Shown here: in pieces, positions 1 to 7,157 of the stretch
How the letters are laid out: each line of letters begins with the position of its first letter
Numbering within the stretch: the stretch's first letter is position 1
NCBI GenBank assembly: GCA_945874815.1
Contig: CAMCIE010000029.1
Span: forward strand, 1-10,304
Reading direction: 5' to 3'
Length of the DNA: 10,304 nt
Source: an uncultured Bacteroidales bacterium
Lineage (GTDB): Bacteria; Bacteroidota; Bacteroidia; Bacteroidales; UBA932
The notes under the pieces: generated by a model
Told to the model about the DNA's origin: nothing
The model's input: only the letters and a program-made list of their open reading frames with translations
Databases searched by the model: none
Translations under genes and position numbers: made by a program

Positions 1-726
1 ATTGATTTCGGTGTAGCAGTCTGTCCGGCTCATCACATCTTCCGGACCATCGTATGCACCGAACACCCTTGTATGCATGAGCATTGCACGTGAGGCGGGA
101 GCATTGAACCATCCCAGATCCAGCACCGGCTCAGGCTCGCAGGCACCTAGGAAATGCCATTTCCCGTCCACCCAGGCCTCGACCCAGGCATGATTGTCGT
201 CGGTATGTGCCCACCTTGGGGTATAGACCTGACGGGCCGGGATACAGATCGAACGCAGGGCAGCCACCAGCAAGGTGGATTCCTCTCCGCAACGTCCGGT
301 TGCCGTTTTTATTGTGGCAAGAGGTGAGCTTGTCCGGGAATCGCTCGGGGTGTAAGTCACCTTTTCATGACACCAGTGGTTCACTTCAAGAACAGCTTCC
401 TCCATGGTCATTCCCTTGACCCTCGGGGCCAGAGTCTCATAGAAGACAGTTCTGCATGAGTCCAGATTCTCATTGTTGACCCTCACTGGGAGAACAAAAT
501 GCTTGAATTCCCTTTCTGGAACCCTCCTGCCCCAATCCATGCTTTCGCGTGCCTTAAGTGACAGTTCAACATTCTCTGCAAAGAATTCTCTGCTGTAATC
601 CACGCTGTCAGGCAGTGGCATGTAGGAATACAAAAAGTTCAGAGCCTGTTCTGAAGTCATTTGGCGGCTGCACGATGCAGACAGGACCGCAGCTATTGCA
701 ACGGCGAGGAGTGTAGTCTTTTTCAT
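1..726 (-). CDS. Transglutaminase-like domain lipoprotein, 3' end cut by window edge
   Basis: The reading frame is open from an ATG at 726 to the left edge, giving 242 residues with no stop, so the C-terminus lies outside the window. The N-terminus (MKKTTLLAVAIAAVLSASCS) is a signal peptide ending in a loose lipobox with Cys19, so a lipoprotein of the periplasm or outer membrane is likely. The transglutaminase-like core is visible around residues 115-205: GRCGEES with the candidate nucleophile Cys146, then IPARQVYTPRWAH, then DNHAWVEAW with the candidate catalytic His179. The usual third residue (Asp) is not obvious: the segment reads WHFLGACEPEP, so Glu197 or a nearby acid may serve. The family includes both crosslinking or proteolytic cysteine enzymes and inactive binding proteins, so the substrate is unknown; peptide or glycopeptide cleavage in nutrient use is possible. 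The start codon overlaps the cutC stop as ATGA, which fixes this start and implies translational coupling. Confidence 0.85.
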   Translation of the reverse strand, partial: MKKTTLLAVAIAAVLSASCSRQMTSEQALNFLYSYMPLPDSVDYSREFFAENVELSLKARESMDWGRRVPEREFKHFVLPVRVNNENLDSCRTVFYETLAPRVKGMTMEEAVLEVNHWCHEKVTYTPSDSRTSSPLATIKTATGRCGEESTLLVAALRSICIPARQVYTPRWAHTDDNHAWVEAWVDGKWHFLGACEPEPVLDLGWFNAPASRAMLMHTRVFGAYDGPEDVMSRTDCYTEIN

Positions 727-1394
727 AAAATATGATCGAGTATTGCGGCGACTGTCGCCGGGTCAGTATGTTTTTGATTTGACGATTTTCTTGCTGAGGA
801 ATGGATTTCAGTGCATCCTGTCCTGTGAAGGATTTCCTTCGCATTTCCGGGATTCACGCCTGCTCCGGGCATGATGATAATGCGGCCCTGAGCCTGCTGA
901 ACGAGCTTGCTGATGAGCTCGCAGCCCTCAAGGGCAGTGTTTGCCTGCCCCGAAGTAAGCAGGCGCGTGCATCCGAGGCTGATGATGTCCTCAAGTGCCC
1001 TGAAAGGGTCTGAAGCCTGGTCGAAAGCTCTGTGGAACGTTACAGGAAGGTTCCACGCGGCATTGATGAGCCTGCGGCATGCCGGCATGTCCACCTCTCC
1101 CTCAGGAGTGAGGGCACCTATAACAATGCCGTCCGCTCCAAGTTCCCTTGCCCGGATGATCTGTTCTTCCATCATGGATAATTCATCAGAATCATATATG
1201 AAATTTCCTTCGCGCGAGCGAATCAGCACAAAGACCTTGAGCTGGGAAAGGGACTTAGCTGCCGCAATGTCTTCGGCAGAAGGAGTTAGTCCGTCCTTGT
1301 CCAGATCGCGGCACAGTTCAATTCTTTCCGCACCTCCTTCAGCGGCGGCTCTTGCACTTTCCAGATCTGAGGCACAAACTTCGAGCAGGGCCAT
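723..1394 (-). CDS. cutC: CutC-family protein (TIM barrel, 'copper homeostasis' family)
   Basis: This encodes 223 residues from the ATG at 1394. A GTG at 1400 would add two residues, but the ATG gives MALLEVC, matching the start of E. coli CutC. Family signatures appear in order: GGAERIELC (20-28), GLTPS (35-39), LIRSREGNFIY (57-67), GALTPEGEVDMP (93-104), TFHRAFD (119-125), RLLTSGQANTALEG (144-157), MPGAGV (175-180) and HSSAR (198-202). CutC is a cytosolic TIM-barrel protein named from copper-tolerance phenotypes in E. coli; its biochemical role is unsettled, so copper handling is only the family label. The C-terminus is short: about 20 residues follow HSSAR, against a longer tail in E. coli CutC. 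Loop 57-67 departs from the usual IRPRxGDFxY (Ser for Pro, Asn for Asp). The gene follows glmS by 7 bp and overlaps the downstream lipoprotein gene by 4 bp, so co-transcription is likely. Confidence 0.92.
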   Translation of the reverse strand: MALLEVCASDLESARAAAEGGAERIELCRDLDKDGLTPSAEDIAAAKSLSQLKVFVLIRSREGNFIYDSDELSMMEEQIIRARELGADGIVIGALTPEGEVDMPACRRLINAAWNLPVTFHRAFDQASDPFRALEDIISLGCTRLLTSGQANTALEGCELISKLVQQAQGRIIIMPGAGVNPGNAKEILHRTGCTEIHSSARKSSNQKHTDPATVAAILDHIL

Positions 1395-1401
1395 AATCAC
1401 T

Positions 1402-3246
1402 TTATTCTACGGTTACACTTTTAGCCAGGTTTCGTGGCTGGTCCACGTTGCGTCCCTTATAAACGGCTATGTAATAAGCCATGAGCTGGAGAGGAATGGA
1501 TACGATGACAGGCATCAGGCATTCGTCGGTAGTAGGGATTTCAATGGTATAATCCGCACTCTTTCTCGCATGGCTGTCTCCCTGGGCAATCACGGCGATG
1601 ATTTTTCCTCCGCGTGCCTTTATTTCCTCCATATTGCTTACAGTCTTTTCATAAGTATGGTCCGGAACTGCTATCACCACAGTAGGCATTTCTGCATCAA
1701 TCAGCGCAATAGGACCATGCTTCATCTCCGCGGCAGGATAACCCTCAGCATGGATGTATGATATTTCTTTGAGTTTCAGTGCTCCTTCAAGGGCTGTAGG
1801 ATAGTTGTATCCACGGCCGAGATAGATGAAATTGTGTGCATAGGTGAATATTTTCGAAAGGTCAGCAACCATCTTGTCCGTTTCGAGAACTTTCTTGATG
1901 GTCTGGGGCAGTTCGAGCAGGGATTTTGCGATTGCCTGTCTGCGCTCTGTGCTGATGGTACCTTTTTCCTTGGCGATGGCCAGAGCAATCATAGCCATGA
2001 CTGTGACCTGACCTGTGAATGCTTTGGTCGATGCAACTCCAATTTCTGGTCCCACATGGATATAAGTACCTGAATCTGTGGCCCTTGCGATGGACGAACC
2101 AACTGCATTGCAGATACCGTAAACAAAGGCACCGGCCTTGCGGGCAAGTTCAACTGCAGCGAGGGTATCTGCTGTTTCTCCCGACTGGGAAACGGCAATG
2201 ACCACATCATTGCTTCGGATAATCGGGTTCCTGTAACGGAATTCCGATGCATATTCCACTTCCACAGGGATGCGGCACAGGTTCTCAATCAGGTGCTCTC
2301 CGATGAGCGAAGCATGCCATGAGGTACCGCATGCCACGAAAATAATTCTGCCGGCTTGAAGGAACTTGTCTTTGTTCAGCTCCACGCCTGAGAGCTTCAC
2401 TTCTGCTGTCTCCGGGTTGATTCGTCCCCTGATACAGTCGATGATGGTATTCGGCTGTTCGTGAATCTCCTTGAGCATGAAATGAGGATATCCTCCTTTT
2501 TCGAGCTGAGAGATGGAGAGCTCGAGGTGACGGATGTCAATATTGCTGGATTCGTTTTCCAACGTTTTGATTTCCAGTGGTTTATTTTTATTGATTATGG
2601 CTATCTCCCCGTCGTTGAGATAGGCGAAATCATTGGTGTAGTCGATGATGGACGCAGCATCCGAGCTGAGGAAATACTCTCCTTCGCCTATTCCTATCAC
2701 CATAGGGCTGCTCTGTCTTGCTGCAATTATCTGGTCCGGATTGCCTTTTTCAATAACTGCTATGGCATAAGCTCCCACTGCTTGTTTGAGGGCTAGTCTG
2801 ATTGCTTCGGAAAGAGCGCAGTCATTTTCCTTTCTTATATATTCAATCAGGTTTACGAGAACTTCAGAGTCTGTGCTGCTCTTGAACTGATAGCCGTTCT
2901 GGATGAGGGCGTCCTTCAGAACGCGGAAATTTTCGATGATTCCGTTGTGAATCAGAGCAATCTGACCGGATTGGGAATAATGAGGATGGGCATTCCGGTC
3001 GCTCGGTTCACCATGGGTCGCCCAGCGCGTATGAGCAATTCCGATGGTGCCGGAATAGTCTTTTCCGTCAAGGAATTCCTCCAGAGAGGATACTTTTCCC
3101 TTGCATTTGTAAACATTCAGATTGCCGTCCTTGTTGATGACTGCCACTCCGGCACTGTCATAACCACGGTACTCAAGTCTTTTGAGTCCTTTAAGCAAAA
3201 CAGGGCATGCTTCACGATGCCCTACATAACCTACAATTCCACACAT
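1402..3246 (-). CDS. glmS: Glutamine--fructose-6-phosphate aminotransferase (isomerizing)
   Basis: GlmS converts fructose-6-phosphate and glutamine to glucosamine-6-phosphate and glutamate, the first committed step to UDP-GlcNAc for peptidoglycan and LPS, in the cytosol. The 614 residues match the usual length (E. coli 609). The N-terminal glutaminase domain (about 1-230) starts MCGIVGYVG, with Cys2 as nucleophile once Met is removed. It carries HTRWATHG (72-79), HNGIIEN (100-106) and TDSE (125-128), all typical of class II amidotransferases. Two SIS sugar-binding domains follow: the first at about 290-425 with ACGTSWHAS (305-313) and SQSGETADT (353-361); the second at about 460-600 with ALEGALKLKEISYIHAEGY and KHGP (509-512). 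Glu494, His510 and Lys608 sit where the E. coli isomerase residues lie by context. The end, DQPRNLAKSVTVE, is canonical. The start lies 24 bp after mutS with an A/T-rich leader and no Shine-Dalgarno. No glmS ribozyme is expected or seen here. Confidence 0.98.
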   Translation of the reverse strand: MCGIVGYVGHREACPVLLKGLKRLEYRGYDSAGVAVINKDGNLNVYKCKGKVSSLEEFLDGKDYSGTIGIAHTRWATHGEPSDRNAHPHYSQSGQIALIHNGIIENFRVLKDALIQNGYQFKSSTDSEVLVNLIEYIRKENDCALSEAIRLALKQAVGAYAIAVIEKGNPDQIIAARQSSPMVIGIGEGEYFLSSDAASIIDYTNDFAYLNDGEIAIINKNKPLEIKTLENESSNIDIRHLELSISQLEKGGYPHFMLKEIHEQPNTIIDCIRGRINPETAEVKLSGVELNKDKFLQAGRIIFVACGTSWHASLIGEHLIENLCRIPVEVEYASEFRYRNPIIRSNDVVIAVSQSGETADTLAAVELARKAGAFVYGICNAVGSSIARATDSGTYIHVGPEIGVASTKAFTGQVTVMAMIALAIAKEKGTISTERRQAIAKSLLELPQTIKKVLETDKMVADLSKIFTYAHNFIYLGRGYNYPTALEGALKLKEISYIHAEGYPAAEMKHGPIALIDAEMPTVVIAVPDHTYEKTVSNMEEIKARGGKIIAVIAQGDSHARKSADYTIEIPTTDECLMPVIVSIPLQLMAYYIAVYKGRNVDQPRNLAKSVTVE

Positions 3247-3270
3247 TTCAATATAAATTAAGTTCGTTAA

Positions 3271-5904
3271 TTATAGTCCCATTTTTTCTTTCATGCTTCG
3301 AAGCAGGTCGAAAGCCTGAAGGGGAGTCATGTTGTTGAGGTCCGCTGAGTCCAGATCTTCCTTGAGCGACAACAGAAGCGGATCTTCAAGCTGGAAGAAA
3401 GACAACTGCAGGGAACCGTCGCTCTCCACGCGTCCCTCCCGCACGTTGTGCGGCTTTATGATGGCAGGCTTCTTTGACGAAGAGGCTTCCTCGTTCTCCA
3501 GACGGTCAAGTGTCTTCTGGGCGGAATCAATCACCTGACGCGGCATGCCGGCCATCCTTGCGACATGAATACCGAAGCTGTGTGCCACTCCTCCCTCTGC
3601 GAGCTTGCGCAGGAAAATGACATTCTTTCCCACCTCCTTCACGGCGATATGGAAGTTGCGGACTCTCGGATATATGGTCTCGAGGTCGTTAAGTTCATGA
3701 TAATGAGTGGCAAACAATGTCTTTGCGCCATGTCCGTATTCATGAATGTATTCCACGATTCCCCTGGCAATCGACATTCCGTCATAGGTTGAAGTACCCC
3801 TTCCGATTTCATCCAGGAGCACAAGGGAACGCTCGGAAAGATTGTGCAGGATCATCGAGGTTTCGAGCATTTCCACCATGAATGTGGATTCTCCGCGGGA
3901 AATGTTGTCCGACGCTCCCACGCGGGTGAATATCTTGTCACAATATCCTATTTCGGCTTCATCCGCCGGCACGAAACAACCTATCTGAGCAAGCAGGACA
4001 ATGAGGGCGGTCTGCCTCAGAAGAGCTGATTTACCGGCCATGTTAGGACCTGTAAGAATTATAATCTGTTGTGAATCAGCATCGAGGAAGATATCGTTCG
4101 GCACATATTCCTCTCCCGGGGCCATCATGGTCTCGATGACAGGGTGGCGGCCGGCCTTGATGCTGATTTTCTTGCCGTCATTCATTTTCGGACGGCAATA
4201 TTTCCGTTCGAGGGCAAGGTCAGCAAAGCCTGCGAGGGTGTCCAGCCGGGCTATGATGCGGCAGTTGGTCTGGATGGAGGAAATATTCTGCTGAATCGTT
4301 GCAACAAGCTGTGCATATATCTGTGATTCAAGCACATAGATTCTCTCTTCTGCTCCGAGGATTTTCTGCTCGTATTCCTTCAGTTCCTCGGTGATATATC
4401 TTTCCGCATTGACGAGGGTCTGTTTGCGGATCCATTCCTGAGGCACCTGGTCCTTGTAGGTGTTGCGCACTTCGAGGTAGTATCCGAATACGGAGTTGAA
4501 ACCGATTTTCAGGGAGGATATGCCGGTGCGCTCGATTTCACGCTGCTGGATGCCAAGGAGATAGTCCTTGCCATGACGTGCTATGTTGCGCAGCTCGTCC
4601 AGCTCTCCGGACACTCCGCTTGCGATGACGTCCCCCTTGCCCACTGCCGCAGCCGCTTCCGGGTGCATGGTGCGTCCAAGGTAGTCCAGAAGGGCGCTGC
4701 AATCAGCCATCGAATCCATCATCTCCTCCAGAGGAGCGACAGAGCGTCCCTTGCACAGGCGTATGATAGGTGCAGTCTGGCTCAGGCCACGCCTTAGCTG
4801 CATCACTTCCCTCGGCATTATCTTGCCGGCAGCTGCGCGGGAGATGATTCTTTCAAGGTCTCCGATATCTGAAATAAGCCCCTGAAGGGTGCGCAGGTCA
4901 TCCTGTTGCTTCGTGAAATGTTCCACGACGTCGTACCTGTCCTGAAGTTCGTTCAGGTCCATCACCGGCATTGCCAGGTATGACCGCAGCAGCCTTGCGC
5001 CCATCGGGGACGAGCATTTGTCGATTACGTCTATCAGGGCCACGCCGTCCTTGCCGGCTGTGGATGAGAATATTTCGAGGTTGCGGAAGGTGAATCTGTC
5101 CATCCAGACGAAGCTGTTTTCGTCAATCCTGGATATGGAGCAGATGTTTTTCAGTCCGACATGCTGTGTCTGTTCGAGATAGAAGAGCAGGGCTCCGGCA
5201 GAGGTTATCCCAAGTGGGAAAGTGTCGATGGCAAATCCTTTCAGGGAATCGACTCCAAGCTGTTTCTTGAGTTTTTCCACTGAATTGTCATAGACAAAGG
5301 CCCATTCGTCCATGGTCGAAATGTACCATGAATCTCCGAATTTTTCCTTTACACCCTTCTCCCATCCTCTCTGAACGAGGATTTCCTTCGGAGAGAATGT
5401 TCCTAAAAGAGTTGATATATAATCAATGCTTCCCTCTGCAAGCTGGAATGTTCCAGTAGAAACATCCAGGAAGGCAGCACCGCAACGGTCTTTATGGAAA
5501 GTCAGACCTGCAAGAAAGTTGTTCTCTTTCTGCTGCAGAAGCTGGTCGTTGAAAGCGATGCCCGGAGTCACGAGTTCGGTAACTCCTCTTTTGACAATCT
5601 TCTTGGTGAGTTTGGGGTCCTCCAGCTGGTCGCAGACTGCAACCTTGTAGCCCGAACGCACCAGGCGCGGCAGGTAAACATCAAGCGAATGGTAGGGGAA
5701 ACCGGCCATAGGAATCGCATCCGGCGCAGCATTGGAGCGCTTTGTCAGCACGATTCCAAGCACTTTGCTGGCAATCAGGGCATCGTCACCATAGGTTTCG
5801 TAAAAGTCACCGCACCGGAACAGAAGCAACGCTTCAGGGTGCTCCGCCTTCACAGCGAAGAACTGCTTCATCATAGGTGTCTCGGTCGGTTTTTTCTCTG
5901 CCAT
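3271..5904 (-). CDS. mutS: DNA mismatch repair protein MutS
   Basis: MutS binds mismatches and small loops and, with ATP, recruits MutL to start repair. The 877 residues are full length for bacterial MutS1. Domain I carries the mismatch-stacking motif GDFYE, with Phe34 and Glu36. The connector, core and clamp fill roughly 125-585. The C-terminal ATPase has Walker A GPNMAGKS (619-626), the conserved segment around SRGESTFMVEM (669-679), Walker B LVLLDEI (694-700) followed by GRGTST, and ATHYHEL (732-738). Near the end, QLSFF (833-837) fits the beta-clamp binding consensus QL(S/D)LF. The tail after it could form the tetramerisation helices. Nothing appears broken, and it is MutS1 rather than the MutS2 type since the mismatch domain is present. 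It lies 58 bp after mrp, with a candidate promoter in between, and 24 bp before glmS. No mutL lies in the window. Confidence 0.98.
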   Translation of the reverse strand: MAEKKPTETPMMKQFFAVKAEHPEALLLFRCGDFYETYGDDALIASKVLGIVLTKRSNAAPDAIPMAGFPYHSLDVYLPRLVRSGYKVAVCDQLEDPKLTKKIVKRGVTELVTPGIAFNDQLLQQKENNFLAGLTFHKDRCGAAFLDVSTGTFQLAEGSIDYISTLLGTFSPKEILVQRGWEKGVKEKFGDSWYISTMDEWAFVYDNSVEKLKKQLGVDSLKGFAIDTFPLGITSAGALLFYLEQTQHVGLKNICSISRIDENSFVWMDRFTFRNLEIFSSTAGKDGVALIDVIDKCSSPMGARLLRSYLAMPVMDLNELQDRYDVVEHFTKQQDDLRTLQGLISDIGDLERIISRAAAGKIMPREVMQLRRGLSQTAPIIRLCKGRSVAPLEEMMDSMADCSALLDYLGRTMHPEAAAAVGKGDVIASGVSGELDELRNIARHGKDYLLGIQQREIERTGISSLKIGFNSVFGYYLEVRNTYKDQVPQEWIRKQTLVNAERYITEELKEYEQKILGAEERIYVLESQIYAQLVATIQQNISSIQTNCRIIARLDTLAGFADLALERKYCRPKMNDGKKISIKAGRHPVIETMMAPGEEYVPNDIFLDADSQQIIILTGPNMAGKSALLRQTALIVLLAQIGCFVPADEAEIGYCDKIFTRVGASDNISRGESTFMVEMLETSMILHNLSERSLVLLDEIGRGTSTYDGMSIARGIVEYIHEYGHGAKTLFATHYHELNDLETIYPRVRNFHIAVKEVGKNVIFLRKLAEGGVAHSFGIHVARMAGMPRQVIDSAQKTLDRLENEEASSSKKPAIIKPHNVREGRVESDGSLQLSFFQLEDPLLLSLKEDLDSADLNNMTPLQAFDLLRSMKEKMGL

Positions 5905-5926
5905 ATCAATCAGTTTTGCAAAGCCG

Positions 5927-5934
5927 CAAATTTA
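5927..5934 (-). promoter_or_regulatory. Candidate Bacteroidota -7 promoter box for mutS
   Basis: On the minus strand this reads TAAATTTG, an exact match to the Bacteroidota -7 consensus TAnnTTTG. It lies in the mrp-mutS gap, 22 nt before the mutS ATG, which would give a leader of roughly 15-20 nt. The -33 box is poor: at the expected spacing the sequence is TGTA-like rather than TTTG. It could let mutS, glmS and the genes after them be transcribed apart from mrp. The match may be chance in an A/T-rich gap. Confidence 0.4.
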
Positions 5935-5962
5935 TCAAAAAATTCCGATACTTGTTACAGGC

Positions 5963-7021
5963 TTACAGAGCTTCAATGACCTTCTGTGCCAGTTCGAGGA
6001 AGGCGATGCCGTCGGGACGGGTGGAAAGCGCTGCCGGTTCTCCGGTGTCGCCGCCTTCGCGGATGCTCTGCACGATCGGAATCTGGCCGAGGAGAGGCAT
6101 GCCGTATTTTTCGGCCATCCTTTCTCCGCCGCCCTTTCCGAAAATGTAGTATTTATGGTCAGGAAGCTCCTCAGGTGTGAACCAGGCCATATTCTCTACA
6201 AGGCCGAAAATCGGTTTTTCGACGCTCTTGTTGCGGAACATGTTCACGCCTTTTTCCACATCTGCAAGGGCTACGTCCTGAGGGGTGGTGACAATCACTG
6301 CGCCTTCCATCGGGATGTCATGCACCAGGCTGATGTGGATGTCGCCTGTTCCCGGAGGCATATCTATGAGCAGGAAGTCCAGCTCTCCCCAGCGCACCTG
6401 AAGAATCATCTGCTTGAGGGCATTGCACGCCATAGGGCCTCTCCAGATGAGGGCCTGCTCAGGTGAGGCGAAATATCCGATGGACATCCATTTGACTCCG
6501 TATTTTTCCAGAGGTACGATTACTTCTTTCTCTCCGTCCTGGAAAGCATCTGGCATAAGTCCTTCTGTAGCAGTCATTTTAGGCACTGACGGGCCATAGA
6601 CGTCCGCATCGGCAAGGCCCACTTTGTAACCAAGTCGTGCAAGTGCCACGGCAAGGTTCACTGCCACTGTTGATTTGCCGACTCCGCCTTTGCCGGAAGC
6701 GATGCTGATGATGTGTTTTACATCCGAGAGCTCCTCAAGGCCAAGGTCCAGGCCCGGTTTTTTCTTCGGCGCTTCTTCTTTGACCACGGTTTTTACTTCC
6801 ACCTCAGTGCCCTGAGGGGCATTGCGGATTATTGCTGCCTTGGTGCTTCCGGTGAGATATTCTGCCAAAGGGTCGCGGTGCTTGCTGAATACAAGGGTCA
6901 CTGTGACCTTATTATCCTGAATGTCAATATTTTCTACCATTCCGAGCTCCACTATGTTCTTGTCGCCCTTAGCCGGGTGCTGGACCTCGAAAAGCCATTT
7001 GTTTATTTCGTTTGGTTTCAT
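5963..7021 (-). CDS. mrp: Mrp/ApbC-family P-loop ATPase, lacking the CxxC motif
   Basis: This 352-residue protein has an N-terminal MIP18/DUF59-type domain (about 5-80, NIVELGMVENIDI at 22-34) and a MinD/Mrp-type ATPase. The deviant Walker A is SGKGGVGKST (109-118, signature Lys111), followed by DADVYGPSVP (138-147), the nucleotide-contacting DMPPGTGD (220-227) and VENM (275-278). The family (ApbC/Nbp35/Ind1) is linked to carrying and inserting Fe-S clusters in the cytosol. The cysteine pair that usually follows VENM and bridges a cluster between two subunits is absent: the segment reads AWFTPEELPDHKYYIFG, and the whole protein has one cysteine (Cys199). I recall the same pattern in other Bacteroidota Mrp proteins, but could not check it. 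It may act in another way, or rely on other ligands. The gene follows a repeat-filled gap and precedes mutS by 58 bp; the leader is A/T-rich without a Shine-Dalgarno. Confidence 0.95.
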   Translation of the reverse strand: MKPNEINKWLFEVQHPAKGDKNIVELGMVENIDIQDNKVTVTLVFSKHRDPLAEYLTGSTKAAIIRNAPQGTEVEVKTVVKEEAPKKKPGLDLGLEELSDVKHIISIASGKGGVGKSTVAVNLAVALARLGYKVGLADADVYGPSVPKMTATEGLMPDAFQDGEKEVIVPLEKYGVKWMSIGYFASPEQALIWRGPMACNALKQMILQVRWGELDFLLIDMPPGTGDIHISLVHDIPMEGAVIVTTPQDVALADVEKGVNMFRNKSVEKPIFGLVENMAWFTPEELPDHKYYIFGKGGGERMAEKYGMPLLGQIPIVQSIREGGDTGEPAALSTRPDGIAFLELAQKVIEAL

Positions 7022-7045
7022 TGAATTATATATTTAGAGATTTCT

Positions 7046-7117
7046 CGACTTCGCTCGAAATGACATGAGTCCGACTTTGCTCGAAATGACATGAGTCCGA
7101 CTTCGCTCGAAATGACA
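7046..7117. repeat. 26-bp tandem repeat, 2.8 copies
   Basis: Units start at 7046, 7072 and 7098, each beginning CGACTT(C/T)GCTCGAAATGACA. The first two end with TGAGTC; the third stops after 20 bp at 7117. Copies one and two differ at a single base (C versus T at unit position 7), and copy three matches copy one. Such near identity points to recent local duplication of one arm of the surrounding inverted-repeat element. Confidence 0.9.
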
Positions 7118-7134
7118 GAAGTATGTCATTTCGA
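7107..7134 (-). other. Strong stem-loop downstream of S46 gene
   Basis: TCGAAATGACA (7107-7117) and TGTCATTTCGA (7124-7134) form a perfect 11-bp stem around a 6-nt loop. In the minus-strand transcript it begins about 24 nt past the S46 stop codon. No U-tract follows, so it is not a classical intrinsic terminator. It could protect the upstream mRNA end or lower read-through into mrp. A second, weaker hairpin (7135-7151; 7-nt arms with one mismatch, AAG loop) sits beside it, nearer the S46 stop. Confidence 0.7.
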
Positions 7135-7157
7135 CCAAGCGAAGCGCGTGGAGAAAT

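Noticed and set aside
608..844. Minus-strand frame of 78 codons across the cutC/lipoprotein junction
   Set aside because: It is an out-of-frame shadow of cutC and of the lipoprotein signal peptide, which fit known families.
907..1761. Long plus-strand open frame (284 codons) opposite cutC and the 3' end of glmS
   Set aside because: It crosses two well-supported genes on the other strand, has a serine/arginine-rich composition typical of an antisense frame, and shows no domain.
3247..3270. glmS ribozyme in the glmS leader
   Set aside because: The mutS-glmS gap is only 24 bp, far too short for the ribozyme, which is known from Firmicutes and relatives.
7107..7134. Intrinsic (rho-independent) terminator
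   Set aside because: The stem is strong but no U-rich tract follows it on either strand.
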